Below, one piece after another: positions 45,305 to 54,760 of a DNA stretch of 64,000 nucleotides. Made by a program: the position numbers and the translations under genes. Within the stretch, counting starts at the first letter, position 1; the number at the start of each line of letters is the position of its first letter. The DNA lies in assembly GCA_945874735.1 (NCBI GenBank), contig CAMCHI010000003.1, positions 1 through 64,000 of the forward strand, read 5' to 3'. Source of the DNA: an uncultured Arcanobacterium sp. (GTDB taxonomy: Bacteria > Actinomycetota > Actinomycetes > Actinomycetales > Actinomycetaceae). The notes under the pieces were generated by a model. That model saw only the letters and a program-made list of their open reading frames with translations. It did no database searches and was not told the DNA's origin.

Positions 45305-46018
45305 ATGGCTGGACGGCATTTGCGGAGTGAGCAAGCAGGCTCAATTATCGCTAAACATGGCGTTAAGGGAGTGGTAGTAGCTTCAGTCGCAGGTACTTTG
45401 ACTGGTATTTCTGCTCCACTGGCTTTTGCGTCTCCTGTTGTAAAGCAAACTACTCCTAATGTAACTCAAGCAGTTGCTGCAACTGTCGACTTAGGTCTGC
45501 AGCCTGAAACTTTTGCGGTGCCAGAAGTTGCGGTAGTTACTGATAATAATGCAGCTACTCTTGGTAGTGTGTGGGAAACCGCAGCGGTAGATATTGAAGC
45601 TGAAGAAGCAGTGGAAGAAACTCCGGAAGTTGCGGTAGAGGCTTTAGCTGTTCCACGTATTGCCGTGCCAACTTCGGCTTCGGCTTCGGCTTCGGAAATT
45701 GCCACTTTGGCTGCTAGTTATGTCGGTGCTCCATATGTATATGGTGGCACTACACCAGCTGGTTGGGATTGTTCCGGATTTACTGCCTACGTGTTTGCTC
45801 AATTTGGTATTAGCTTGCCACACAATTCAGAGGCACAGTCTGTGTATGGCACAGTAGTATCGGCGGCTGAAGCGCAGCCAGGTGATTTGCTATGGTGGCC
45901 AGGTCACGTGGGAATTTATCTAGGCGACGGAATGCATGTAGCTGCTGTAAACCCAGGATATGGCACGGCAATCATGCCGGTTTATGGGGGAGCTACCTAT
46001 ATTCGCATTGCTCCTTAA
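45305..46018 (+). CDS. Secreted NlpC/P60 endopeptidase, paralogue 2
   Basis: A 237-residue exported peptidoglycan hydrolase that should cleave D-Glu-to-diamino-acid bonds in stem peptides. The signal peptide (1-42, AFA-SP) and the first 100 residues closely match paralogue 1. A Glu/Val/Pro linker with a Ser-Ala repeat (123-130, encoded by four CTTCGG hexamers) precedes the NlpC/P60 domain: nucleophile C156 in GWDCSGFTAYVF, H201 in GHVGIYLGDG and H211. AGGAA lies nine bases before ATG 45305. It has its own promoter, operator-like array and terminator. Confidence 0.93.
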   Translation: MAGRHLRSEQAGSIIAKHGVKGVVVASVAGTLTGISAPLAFASPVVKQTTPNVTQAVAATVDLGLQPETFAVPEVAVVTDNNAATLGSVWETAAVDIEAEEAVEETPEVAVEALAVPRIAVPTSASASASEIATLAASYVGAPYVYGGTTPAGWDCSGFTAYVFAQFGISLPHNSEAQSVYGTVVSAAEAQPGDLLWWPGHVGIYLGDGMHVAAVNPGYGTAIMPVYGGATYIRIAP

Positions 46019-46050
46019 AATTTTGATAACGCAATAAAAGAAATATTGGC

Positions 46051-46090
46051 AAAAGCAGGATTAAGATTTTTCTTAATCCTGCTTTTGTTG
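46051..46090 (+). terminator. Intrinsic terminator of NlpC/P60 gene 2
   Basis: A perfect 16-bp stem (46051-46066 with 46071-46086) with TTTT loop; the T run is within and after the right arm. Confidence 0.9.
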
Positions 46091-46153
46091 TGTGACTCAC
46101 AGTGATATATTAGGGGTAAGTTATAGCATTATTCTCAGCGTAGAGGAGCAAAA

Positions 46154-47071
46154 ATGGTGCATGAAAATATTGTAGTAGTTGGTGTAGATGGTACAGATGC
46201 TTCGTTAGGTGCAATAGAATGGGGGCTAGCTCAAGCCCGGGAGCGCAATGCGGAACTACGATTAGTTTGCGTGTATGAAGTGCCTAGTTATGCGGCACAT
46301 ATATTGCAGCAAGGGCGAGCTAATTTAGAAGAAGAATCGCAAATAATGCAACAAGCAGCTCATACAATGCTGGAAGACTTAGCGAAAAAGTATCAAAACC
46401 AAGGTGTAGAAATTTCCTGCCAAGTATTAAAGGGAGATGCTGCCGAAGAATTAGTAAATATCTCCAAAAAAGTAGCTTTAATGGTAGTAGGTGGGCGCGT
46501 AAGCCAGCACGGCAGTATTGCAGACCGGATTTTACGTACCGTTTCGACTGCACTACCAGCTTTTGCTTGCTGCCCAACCGTGGTAGTGCCACACGAAAAT
46601 TTCCAAGCTCATTTGCCGGTTAAGAAAATTGCGGTAGGGGTAGACGGCTCTGATACTTCCAAACTGGCTTTACAGCGCGCTATCTGGGAGGCAGACCGCT
46701 GGAATGCGGAATTGATTGTGATGAATGCCGTTAATTTGGACTCTTTCGCTGGTATTCCGCAATTTTCCTATTTTAAGGAGTACTTCACAGAAATTCACGC
46801 CACGATTGAAGAGCAGTTAGCAGAAGTTTCTGAAGGCCGTTTAGTGAAAGTAAAAATACAAGTAACGCAAGGAAACCCTGTAGAAAATCTGGTAAAACTT
46901 TCCCAATCCTGCGATTTACTTATCTTGGGCACACGTGGCAGAGGTGGCTTCTCTGGTCTGCTACTAGGGTCTACTGCTCAATCCGTGCTGGAACATAGTG
47001 CGTGTCCTACTTTCGTAGTGCCTAGACGAGTAAAAGAAACTGACGATGTGGGGCCTAGTCCGCGCGGTTAA
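46154..47071 (+). CDS. Universal stress protein, tandem UspA domains
   Basis: A 305-residue protein with two Usp domains (about 4-148 and 156-293). Domain 2 keeps the full ATP-binding motif G-2x-G-9x-G-S in LGTRGRGGFSGLLLGSTAQS. Domain 1 (VGGRVSQHGSIADRILRTVS) has a degenerate version. Such double Usp proteins bind ATP and help survival under hypoxia or stasis in actinobacteria. GAGGAG lies five bases before ATG 46154. Upstream is an 11-base palindrome TGTGACTCACA (46091-46101). Confidence 0.92.
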   Translation: MVHENIVVVGVDGTDASLGAIEWGLAQARERNAELRLVCVYEVPSYAAHILQQGRANLEEESQIMQQAAHTMLEDLAKKYQNQGVEISCQVLKGDAAEELVNISKKVALMVVGGRVSQHGSIADRILRTVSTALPAFACCPTVVVPHENFQAHLPVKKIAVGVDGSDTSKLALQRAIWEADRWNAELIVMNAVNLDSFAGIPQFSYFKEYFTEIHATIEEQLAEVSEGRLVKVKIQVTQGNPVENLVKLSQSCDLLILGTRGRGGFSGLLLGSTAQSVLEHSACPTFVVPRRVKETDDVGPSPRG

Positions 47072-47115
47072 GTAAAATCATCAACTTTACTTGGTGCTAA
47101 TAATACTGGATAGAA

Positions 47116-47169
47116 TAGGTGAAATTTTGTAGAGCGCTTAAACATTTTAGAAAATTTCACCTATTTTCT
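47116..47169 (+). terminator. Intrinsic terminator of the universal stress gene
   Basis: A 13-bp A/T-rich stem (47116-47128 with 47151-47163), 22-base loop, followed by TTTTCT. Confidence 0.8.
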
Positions 47170-47203
47170 ATATTTCCGCTAAAGTATGGAAAGTGGTTTG
47201 CTT

Positions 47204-47276
47204 GCCCTCGTAGCTCAGTGGATAGAGCACCGCTCTCCTAAAGCGGGTGTCGCTGGTTCGATTCCAGTCGGGGGCA
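47204..47276 (+). tRNA. tRNA-Arg (anticodon CCT)
   Basis: A 73-base cloverleaf: acceptor GCCCTCG/CGGGGGC with A discriminator, D-arm GCTCAGTGGATAGAGC, anticodon stem CCGCT/AGCGG with CCT at 47237-47239, T-arm GCTGG-TTCGATT-CCAGT. No CCA encoded. Confidence 0.97.
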
Positions 47277-47429
47277 CGAATGTTATTGCGTGATATTACC
47301 TTATAATTACTATGCTTTAACTTGCTGTTAAATCTCCTTCTCTCCGTTTAAATATTAAATTAAGCGCGGTTTGTAAATTATTCGGCGCGGGATATGCGTT
47401 AAAGTTCGAAAACCTAGTAGGGTAAAAGG

Positions 47430-50400
47430 GTGACTCCTATCTTTTGGCGAAATAAGAAAGAAACAACCGCTGCAGCCTCTACATCAGCGCATGAAGTAAA
47501 TGCGTTAGAAAGTGCTGCCAGTGAGCAGAGTGCGCAAAATAGTGTGCAGATGAGTGCAGATGATGAAGATGCCGGCGACTCAAGCGACGGGAATTTTACC
47601 GGCGAGAACTTAAACGATTCTGTTGTTTCATACAATGCAGATAGTCTAAAGGTAGAAAACGGGGAAGTAACAGCTGATTCTTCTACACCTACCCTAGCTG
47701 GTAATGCTTTAGATAGTGGTACAGATACCGCTTTAGATACTACTGCAGAAGCAATAACTCCTAGTTCAGACAGTAATCACGCTCCCTCTTTGGGTGCAGA
47801 TGATATCTCTGCAGAAGCAGCGCCTATGCCCGTTGTTAATTCTAATCAACCTAAATTGTCGCGCGCAGAATTAGTGGCAAATGCTTATGACCGTTGGCAT
47901 GGGCAATTATGGGCTGAAGTGGTAAAAGCCCAAGAGGCAGCGAAAAAAGCTCGTTTTTCAGGGCAGATAGATTTAACTCAAGTGCACCCTTCAGGTGCTG
48001 CTCGTTTCTACTCGCATATGGAAACTCGTCTTTCCTTATTGGTGCGAGAACCAGTGCGCTATGAAAGCGCTAAACTGCAAGTGTTGCGTTTACAAGAAAT
48101 AGTGGCACATCTAGAAGAAAAACATGGTTTTGCTCCGGTGTCTTTAGCTACCGGAAAGGTAACTTGGAGTGCTTTACCAACCCCTAAATCACAAAATTTA
48201 GAATGGCTGGATACCTATAATTTAACCGGAGAATTACGGCTAGATTTAACGGGAGAAAATCAGGCAGTAAAAAATACTTTGGCTGGAAATATTCCTGCTG
48301 CCCATACAGATTCGTCTAACTTTAAGGAATCTGCTTCTGAAATGCCGATGGTGGTAGAGGAAACCGCTCCGGCATTCTTCCGGCGCGTAAAAGTTAGCTT
48401 CCTGGCTGGTGGGGATGCTAAGTTGAAACTTTCCTCCCAGGTAGCGGTAAACCCTTTAGTGTTGAAAGCATTACGGGAAAACGGTATCCCGCAAGATCAA
48501 CTAATTCAGTTGCGCACTTTGGCACAAAACCCGAACGGAATTACTGAGGCTTTCAATTATCTGAATGCTTTAGGGCGGGCCTATCTGCCAGGTTTTTCAT
48601 TAGTGGAACAGAATGTAATAGGGTGTTTCCATACTCCGGCACAAATTTTATTAGACGACTTGGAAGCAATGGCACCTTATGTGCAGAATTCCGGTATTTT
48701 GGCGGCGGTAGCTGGTGATGAACGTCGTCGTAAAATCGCATCTATGCCAATTCCACCTGGCTTATGTGAAGATCGTAGTCCAGAAGTGGAACGTGGAGCT
48801 GGAGATAGAGATGTAGCGGAATTAGATATTGTGGAAGCAGTGGCTTCTGGACGTTCTTTAGTGATTGACGCAGTGCCAGGTACAGAACGTATCGGCACGA
48901 TTGCTTCAGTGGCAGCCGATGCGGTAGCTTCTGGCAAGTCTATGTTGTTTATTCCGGCTCGTGCATCAGCAGGCCATGCTTTACGTAAAGAATTAGAAGC
49001 TAATGGTTTAGGGGAATTAGTACTCGATTTTTCCGATATTGAGAGTGTGCCGTTGCGTATTCGCACTGGTTTACGGTTAAGTAAACCAGAGATTTCAGTG
49101 GCAGAGCTAGGCAAACAGCGTTCTGACCTAGTAGAAGCGCGGGAAAAGTTAGAATTATTTGTAGCTGATTTGCATCAAATAGACCCGCATTGGGGGCTAT
49201 CGGTACACGATTTACTAGAAAAGTTAGCTGCTTTAACCGCTGATAGTGATGCTCCACAGACTCGTGTCCGATTAAGTAAAGAAACTTTGGCAGCTTTAGG
49301 TGGGCAGGGTTTCCAAGAGTGCTTACAACTTTTAGAAACTGCTCATGATTTGGGTTTGTTTAACGAAACCGAGATAGATTCTCCGTGGATGCGCTCGCAA
49401 ATAAGTGAAGTAGCTGCTGGGGAAAAAGCTATCGCACGAGTAGAAAAATTGGTGGATACCATTTTGCCTGCCGCGATTTCTCAAGCTCATCGGGCAGCGG
49501 CAGAAACCGGTATGCACGTGGCAGAAAACTATGCGCAGTGGGCAGAACAAGTTGCTGTCTTGACAGGTATTGCCCGTAGTTTGGATTATTTCTTACCACG
49601 AATTTTTGAGTATTCCGTATCGCATTTAATTGCCGCTACTGCATCTAAGGCATGGCGAGAAGAACACGGTATTACTTTAAAATCTAGTGAGCGACGGGCT
49701 TGTAAGCGAGAACTGGAAGAGTTACTCCGTCCAGGGGCAGTTCCTGCTGATGTACATGCAGAGTTATTGCAAGTAGAAGCACAGCGGGAAGTTTGGCAGC
49801 GCTATTCACGGGACGGCGGCTGGCCTGCTTTACCTGATGGTATGCAGTATATTCAGAGTGTATGTGCAGATTTAGGGGACGAATTAACACTTTTATCCCA
49901 AGAAGTAAATCAGGACGATTTAACCCAGTTATCTTTTGTGCAGTTGCAAGAATTATTGCAAAATCTGCAAAAGCATAGTGCGCAGATGGATATTTTGCCT
50001 AGACGTAACGCGGTAATGCAGCAGCTTAACCAGTTAGGGTTGCAAGATTTGGTGGTTGATTTACGTGTGCGGGCAGTGGCTGCTGTAGATATTGCTGGCG
50101 AGCTAGAGTTGGCTTTTACTTCTTCGGTATTTGAGCGATTGCTGTTGCGCTCTAAGATTTTAGCTACGTTAGGACCACGCGATATTGCGTTACTACTGGA
50201 GCAATGGCGAGAGCTGGATTTAGCACAGGTATCTTCTTTAAGTGCTCCTATCTTATTGGCGACCATTAGTAATATGCGAGAAACCGCTCGCGCTCATCGT
50301 GATGACGTGTTGCGTTTAGATTCAGTTTTGCAACAGCATGGGGTGGCTGCTTTACGGGATATGATTGCTACTTATTCTCGTCTAGTGCAAGTGGCACGTC

Positions 50401-52070
50401 CTATTTGGATTGTGCCGCCTTTGATGGTGGCAGAGTATATTCCACCTATGCCATGGGTGGACTTGGTTATTTGCGATACGGCTGAGAGCACTTCTTTGTC
50501 GCAAGTTGTTTCTACATTATTGCGTGGTAGGCAATTAGTTGTAGTGGGTGATGTGCGGCGAGATGCGATAGTTAATGCACCCACGGCTATTGCGGGTAGC
50601 GAGGAAAATGCTAGCGATAAAGCAGAGGGATTAGCGCAAATCGAGTCGGCTCTTGCTGGTTTTGTGCCTACTTTGCCGGTGTTAGCTTTGCCTACAGTGC
50701 GTGCTTGGCAAGATGTATTATGCGTTAAGTATTTGAGCGAGAATGGTTATGAACAGGTGTATCAGCCTGTTCCTGAAACATTACGGCAGCGTGTTTTAAC
50801 TTTGCAAGTGGTAGATGGACGAGGAGTACCTGCTAAACAAAGTGAAGCGGTTGAGTCTACCGCAGCAGAAGTGACAGCAGTAGTGGAGCAGATTAAAGGT
50901 CATGCCTTAGCTGGAGAAACGCAGTCTTTAGCGGTGGTTACTGTGTCTGCTTTGCACGCGCGAAAAGTGCGGGAGGAATTGCAGATAGCGCGTAAGCATA
51001 CGCCGGCTTTAGAGCGATTGTTGGACGCTGAGCAAGATGAGCCATTAGTGATTACTGATATTACGCAGGTAGCTGGCTTACAGCGTGACCATATGATTTT
51101 TAGCCCAGGGTTTGGGAAAACTGTGCATGGCAGAATGAACCATAATTTCGGTCTTTTGCATGAAATGCAAGGTTTCTTTAACCTGATTGATGCTTTAAAT
51201 GTGGCTCGTAATTCTATTTCGGTAGTGAGTTCTTTTGCGCCTACCGAGGTTGATGCAGATTTCATTAACACGCCTGGTCCGCGGTTGTTGTTGGATTTGT
51301 TGCAAGAAGCAGCCGGTAATCCAAGGGTGATGGGAGATTCCTTATCCGAGGAAGTTAGCCCGTTAGTGGCAGATTTGGCACGCCGTATTGAAGCAGCGGG
51401 CTGGCAGACGGCATTTAACTTCGGGTATGCGGGTTCGCAGCAGATTCCGTTAGTGGCAGGTCATGATAGTATCGCTGGTAAATGGGCTGTTGCGGTATTC
51501 TTAGATGATGAAGAATATGTAGCTACTGGTTCTTTGCGACGGCGAGATCGTTATCGTAAAGAGGCTTTTGAGCGTTGCGGTTGGCAGGTTTATCAGACTT
51601 ATTCCACGTCTTTGTTTATTGATCCAGTTGGACAAGCGCAAGCAATTATTACCAAGTTGGAGCAGGTGGCAGACTTCCCTGTGGGCTCTGTGGCTGCTGA
51701 TGCGGTATGGGTAGAAGAAACTTTAGATACGGTTTCTACTACTGATACTCAGTCTTTAACTGCTGAGCAGGCGGAAGTAATGGAAGAAACGGTAGCTGCC
51801 ACCTTGGAAGTTAATGCTGGTAAAAATTTGGAAGTTGCCGCTTTGGCGCGTGGCCCACGTCCAGATTTTGTGGCTGGACGGGAGCTTTCTGCCTATACCG
51901 ATGAGGAATTAGACCAAGTATTAGCTTGGTTGGTGAGTGATGGAGTAGCACGTACGGAAACAGAATTAGTGCAGTTATTACATCAAGAACTGCAAATTGC
52001 GCGACAAGGAGTGCAAGTAATGGCAGTGTTGCGTAATGTAGTGCGTCGTTCTGGGTTTGCACGCACGTGA
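47430..52070 (+). CDS. Giant SF1 helicase/nuclease-like protein with decayed catalytic motifs
   Basis: A 1,546-residue protein. Residues 1-145 are acidic and disordered. The rest resembles Upf1-like SF1 helicases fused to a C-terminal PD-(D/E)xK (DUF559/Vsr-like) nuclease. The Walker A position reads VIDAVPGTERIG (478-489): the Lys is R487 and the following Ser/Thr is I488. Walker B is LVICDTAES (D1016, with T1017 in place of Glu). Motif III is VVVGDVRRD, and the motif V/VI region (DITQVAGLQRDHMIFSPGFG, then FNLIDALNVARN) lacks the usual QGxERD and RLNVAxTRAR residues. The C-terminal AVFLDDEEYVATGSLRRRDR and CGWQVYQTYST (about 1353-1400) retain the outline of the nuclease domain. I infer an ATPase-dead paralogue with a structural or nucleic-acid-binding role. 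Start GTG, apparently leaderless (TAGGGT at 47418-47423). It overlaps the next gene by four bases. Confidence 0.82.
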   Translation: MTPIFWRNKKETTAAASTSAHEVNALESAASEQSAQNSVQMSADDEDAGDSSDGNFTGENLNDSVVSYNADSLKVENGEVTADSSTPTLAGNALDSGTDTALDTTAEAITPSSDSNHAPSLGADDISAEAAPMPVVNSNQPKLSRAELVANAYDRWHGQLWAEVVKAQEAAKKARFSGQIDLTQVHPSGAARFYSHMETRLSLLVREPVRYESAKLQVLRLQEIVAHLEEKHGFAPVSLATGKVTWSALPTPKSQNLEWLDTYNLTGELRLDLTGENQAVKNTLAGNIPAAHTDSSNFKESASEMPMVVEETAPAFFRRVKVSFLAGGDAKLKLSSQVAVNPLVLKALRENGIPQDQLIQLRTLAQNPNGITEAFNYLNALGRAYLPGFSLVEQNVIGCFHTPAQILLDDLEAMAPYVQNSGILAAVAGDERRRKIASMPIPPGLCEDRSPEVERGAGDRDVAELDIVEAVASGRSLVIDAVPGTERIGTIASVAADAVASGKSMLFIPARASAGHALRKELEANGLGELVLDFSDIESVPLRIRTGLRLSKPEISVAELGKQRSDLVEAREKLELFVADLHQIDPHWGLSVHDLLEKLAALTADSDAPQTRVRLSKETLAALGGQGFQECLQLLETAHDLGLFNETEIDSPWMRSQISEVAAGEKAIARVEKLVDTILPAAISQAHRAAAETGMHVAENYAQWAEQVAVLTGIARSLDYFLPRIFEYSVSHLIAATASKAWREEHGITLKSSERRACKRELEELLRPGAVPADVHAELLQVEAQREVWQRYSRDGGWPALPDGMQYIQSVCADLGDELTLLSQEVNQDDLTQLSFVQLQELLQNLQKHSAQMDILPRRNAVMQQLNQLGLQDLVVDLRVRAVAAVDIAGELELAFTSSVFERLLLRSKILATLGPRDIALLLEQWRELDLAQVSSLSAPILLATISNMRETARAHRDDVLRLDSVLQQHGVAALRDMIATYSRLVQVARPIWIVPPLMVAEYIPPMPWVDLVICDTAESTSLSQVVSTLLRGRQLVVVGDVRRDAIVNAPTAIAGSEENASDKAEGLAQIESALAGFVPTLPVLALPTVRAWQDVLCVKYLSENGYEQVYQPVPETLRQRVLTLQVVDGRGVPAKQSEAVESTAAEVTAVVEQIKGHALAGETQSLAVVTVSALHARKVREELQIARKHTPALERLLDAEQDEPLVITDITQVAGLQRDHMIFSPGFGKTVHGRMNHNFGLLHEMQGFFNLIDALNVARNSISVVSSFAPTEVDADFINTPGPRLLLDLLQEAAGNPRVMGDSLSEEVSPLVADLARRIEAAGWQTAFNFGYAGSQQIPLVAGHDSIAGKWAVAVFLDDEEYVATGSLRRRDRYRKEAFERCGWQVYQTYSTSLFIDPVGQAQAIITKLEQVADFPVGSVAADAVWVEETLDTVSTTDTQSLTAEQAEVMEETVAATLEVNAGKNLEVAALARGPRPDFVAGRELSAYTDEELDQVLAWLVSDGVARTETELVQLLHQELQIARQGVQVMAVLRNVVRRSGFART

Positions 52071-52333
52071 AAGAAAGAAAATCGCGCCGAGTAGTGCATT
52101 TATCGCGCGTGGATCAGGAGCGTTTAGCCCAAGGAGAGTTTGCTTTTCCGGAGGCTGCTTTACATCAAGATGACGCACCAGATTTGGCGTATAAATTAGC
52201 GTTGGTTCAGGCAAGACGTACTTCTGTGGCTAAAAGTGTAAGTAAAAATCACGGGGACTCAACTACAGTAGAATTAAGTCCCCGTGATAAAGAAATTTTG
52301 CGGGAGTTACCTCCGCATTTTGGCAAGCTCTAA
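52067..52333 (+). CDS. Small hypothetical protein coupled to the helicase-like gene
   Basis: An 88-residue basic, hydrophilic protein with no recognised domain. It starts at GTG 52067 within the stop of the giant gene (GTGA overlap), so translation is coupled and the product may act with it. The C-terminus TVELSPRDKEILRELPPHFG looks like a short folded or peptide-binding motif. Confidence 0.75.
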   Translation: MKERKSRRVVHLSRVDQERLAQGEFAFPEAALHQDDAPDLAYKLALVQARRTSVAKSVSKNHGDSTTVELSPRDKEILRELPPHFGKL

Positions 52334-52392
52334 AAATTGTTTTTCACGTATATTAGTTTTCTTTTTAGAGTTGCTGGGTTGTTTTGTAGGTT

Positions 52393-52797
52393 TTACTTGC
52401 GTAGCAGATCGCGGATTTCGGTAAGTAGAGCAATGTCTGCTGGAGTAGTATCGGCAGCCTCGGCAGCTTCGGCTGCTTCGCTGGCGTTCTTAGCGTCTTC
52501 TTTAATCTTGGTGAGTCGGTTCATAGGTACTACTACAAAGAAGTAGACAGCAAATGCCACAATTAAGAAATTAACCACAGCAGTAATTACGGTACCTGGA
52601 AGAATTTGTGCTCCTCCAATGGTAAAAGCGCCTACTGCATCAAAGTTTGGTTGTCCAAAAACGCCAGCAATTAGGGGCATTAATACATTATTAGTAAGAT
52701 TTGCTACCACTGGCGAAAAGGAAGTAGCCATGATTACGCCTACTGCTAGTTCTACTACATTTCCTCGGGAAATAAATTCTTTGAAACCTTTGAGCAT
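52393..52797 (-). CDS. mscL: Large-conductance mechanosensitive channel
   Basis: Pentameric emergency valve against hypo-osmotic shock. The 134-residue product has the family start MLKGFKEFISRGNVVELAVG, TM1 (AVGVIMATSFSPVVANLTNN), a periplasmic loop, TM2 (TAVVNFLIVAFAVYFFVVVP) and a C-terminal helix with an EAAEAAEAA coil. ATG 52797. It heads away from the SAF gene upstream on the same strand, an arrangement also seen near Rv0985c in mycobacteria. Confidence 0.96.
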   Translation of the reverse strand: MLKGFKEFISRGNVVELAVGVIMATSFSPVVANLTNNVLMPLIAGVFGQPNFDAVGAFTIGGAQILPGTVITAVVNFLIVAFAVYFFVVVPMNRLTKIKEDAKNASEAAEAAEAADTTPADIALLTEIRDLLRK

Positions 52798-52851
52798 TAT
52801 GCTCTCTCCAATCGTGTTTAGATATACAAGTTTTGGGTGGGTGCAAGAGTT

Positions 52852-53589
52852 TTACGTGCTTTTCAATACTAAATGCACTGGATTAGTGGCTTGCGCTCCC
52901 AAAACTAGCCTAGCGTCATATTCGTTAATAGCTAGGTAATATATGTTATTGTTGCTAAGCTCACCATTAAATAGATTGTTTCCAGTTTTGCTAGGTGTGC
53001 CCATTACAACAGCATTTTTGCTAATCAAGGTTAAGTCTGGATTACCTAATTCGCTACTACTTTGCAGGTGATAAATATCGACGGTACTGCCAGTTTGTAA
53101 TAGTTCGCTACTTAATTCTGGAGCTACTTTTACTGCCATAATCACTGTATGCGGAGGGGCTAGAGCGAGATGGGTTTGAGTTAGTAATTGAGCGGAAGTT
53201 AGTGGCATTCCAGTAGTTAAAGGAGTGGTGGTAACTTTTTGCAAAGCTGCGGAAAGATTGTGTATGGCGGTATCGGGAATTAAACGCTCTGGAAAATAAG
53301 CGAGAGTTAGGTCGTTTTTGGTAAGGGTATGACCAGCAGGTAGGTTGGTGTTAGCTACTACAATTGCTTTTTGCCCATGGCGCGTATCTTGCACAATGGA
53401 TAAAGCGCTTTCTATAGATATAGCCAGCAAAATAGTACATAGTACCCAGCGCCATCGCCAGCAAAAAGCGCGTAAAGGTGAGTGACGGCGTAGTTGGCGT
53501 AACTCGGTAGGAGAGTTGCGGGTAAGAGAGGGGGTGTTTATTATTTGTTTTCTTTTTGCGGTGACATGAGATTTATTAATAGTTTTCAC
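52852..53589 (-). CDS. SAF-domain membrane protein (CpaB/RcpC-like)
   Basis: A 245-residue protein with a basic N-terminus, one transmembrane helix (about 46-66) and an extracytoplasmic SAF domain beginning VVANTNLPAGHTLTKNDLTL, as in CpaB/RcpC pilus-assembly and antifreeze-like proteins. The remaining region (about 140-240) is a beta-rich SAF continuation. No Tad/Flp pilus genes are next to it; similar genes lie near mscL in other actinobacteria. Start GTG 53589 has only a weak ribosome site. Confidence 0.82.
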   Translation of the reverse strand: MKTINKSHVTAKRKQIINTPSLTRNSPTELRQLRRHSPLRAFCWRWRWVLCTILLAISIESALSIVQDTRHGQKAIVVANTNLPAGHTLTKNDLTLAYFPERLIPDTAIHNLSAALQKVTTTPLTTGMPLTSAQLLTQTHLALAPPHTVIMAVKVAPELSSELLQTGSTVDIYHLQSSSELGNPDLTLISKNAVVMGTPSKTGNNLFNGELSNNNIYYLAINEYDARLVLGAQATNPVHLVLKST

Positions 53590-53827
53590 TTTTTCAGTCT
53601 GACAGTTTTTTGCTGGGAAAAGTGCGAGAAATTTTCTTTGTGGATAGCTATTGCTTTAAGTAAATTTGTGCACAAACTATCCAAGAAAATTGGGCGAAAA
53701 ATCAACAAACAAGGCTAGTGAATAATCTTGCAGGGAAGGTTGTGAAAAGTTCGATTGCAATAAACCTATTGGCAAAACGAAATTTACCGTCTGTATTAAT
53801 TAAATACTTAGCGTATCTTTCTATTTA

Positions 53828-54442
53828 TTAAACAGCGGTAGTTACAATTTCAGTAGGTAAAAGCACGTACGGAATTTTTACATCATGTACATCTTGAGGT
53901 AGATGCTCATCTATCAGTTCTTGCGGGAATACCATAGCAGCTACCGGCAGGTTTGGGCGTACTACTTTTAAGGCACGGTCATACCAACCTCCACCTTGTC
54001 CTAGTCGTTCTCCAAAACGAGAAACTAGTAAAGCTGGAATAATCATGGCATCTACTTCTAACAAAATGTCGTTATCAAAAGCTGGGCCAGATGGCTCAGG
54101 AGGACGTCCGGGGGCGAGTTGCTCTAAATCGTCTAATCCTTGAAAAAATCCCCATGCGCGCGTGAGTCGTGGCCCTAATTTTGGTAGGAGGAGTCGTTTT
54201 TTGTTATCGGCTATTACTTTGCATAGTTCGTAAGTTGGGGGTTCAAATTCGGTAGATACAAAGGCAGCTACTGTTTTAGCTTCTGCTAGGAATTCTAGAG
54301 CAGTATTTTGCCATTGTTGAGCCAGTTCTTGCCGTTGTTGAGGTGTGTATAATTTACGGTTTTCCCGTGCTAAAGCTCGCAAATGTTGCTTTTGCGACTC
54401 ATAGTGTTCGCTAGCTAAATCTACGGCTTGATTCTGGGTCAT
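53828..54442 (-). CDS. 5-formyltetrahydrofolate cyclo-ligase
   Basis: Converts 5-formyl-THF to 5,10-methenyl-THF with ATP. The 204-residue product has the basic N-terminal helix (KQHLRALARENRKL), the substrate segment AAFVSTEFEPPTYEL and the nucleotide motif RLGQGGGWYDRAL (family consensus GxGGGYYDR, with W for Y). Length is normal. In mycobacteria this gene is divergent from galU-moeA; here it is divergent from moeA directly. Confidence 0.92.
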   Translation of the reverse strand: MTQNQAVDLASEHYESQKQHLRALARENRKLYTPQQRQELAQQWQNTALEFLAEAKTVAAFVSTEFEPPTYELCKVIADNKKRLLLPKLGPRLTRAWGFFQGLDDLEQLAPGRPPEPSGPAFDNDILLEVDAMIIPALLVSRFGERLGQGGGWYDRALKVVRPNLPVAAMVFPQELIDEHLPQDVHDVKIPYVLLPTEIVTTAV

Positions 54443-54760
54443 TTTCTTTCCTACTTGGTTTAATAGTGCACTTTAATTATCGCATAGCTCACTATGAGTG
54501 CCTACCTCATTTTTCCGTCCACTATATTTAATTGGATTGGCTCAAAATAATCTGGTGGAGATAGCAAAAAGAAAGCTCTTCTTCTGGTTAATTTTGGAAT
54601 AAAAGAAATTCTGAAAATAGCTGTATTTCAGAGAAAAAGAGTAAAACTGGGCAGTAATTTTATCTTGCCTTAAATAGGAAATACGGTATTACTTGTCTGT
54701 GCGGTGTGCTTAGAGCGAAACTGACAAAAAACTAGTTATGCTAAAAGCAGGAGATAAATT
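54443..54760. other. 318-bp divergent region between 5-FCL and moeA
   Basis: No gene or known riboswitch recognised. A small hairpin TCTGAAA/TTTCAGA occurs around 54611-54634. The moeA ribosome site (CAGGAG) lies at 54748-54753. Confidence 0.5.

Noticed and set aside
46091..46101. TGTGACTCACA palindrome upstream of the universal stress gene as a CRP/GlxR site
   Set aside because: The CRP-type site has six bases between TGTGA and TCACA; here there is only one, so the family match fails.
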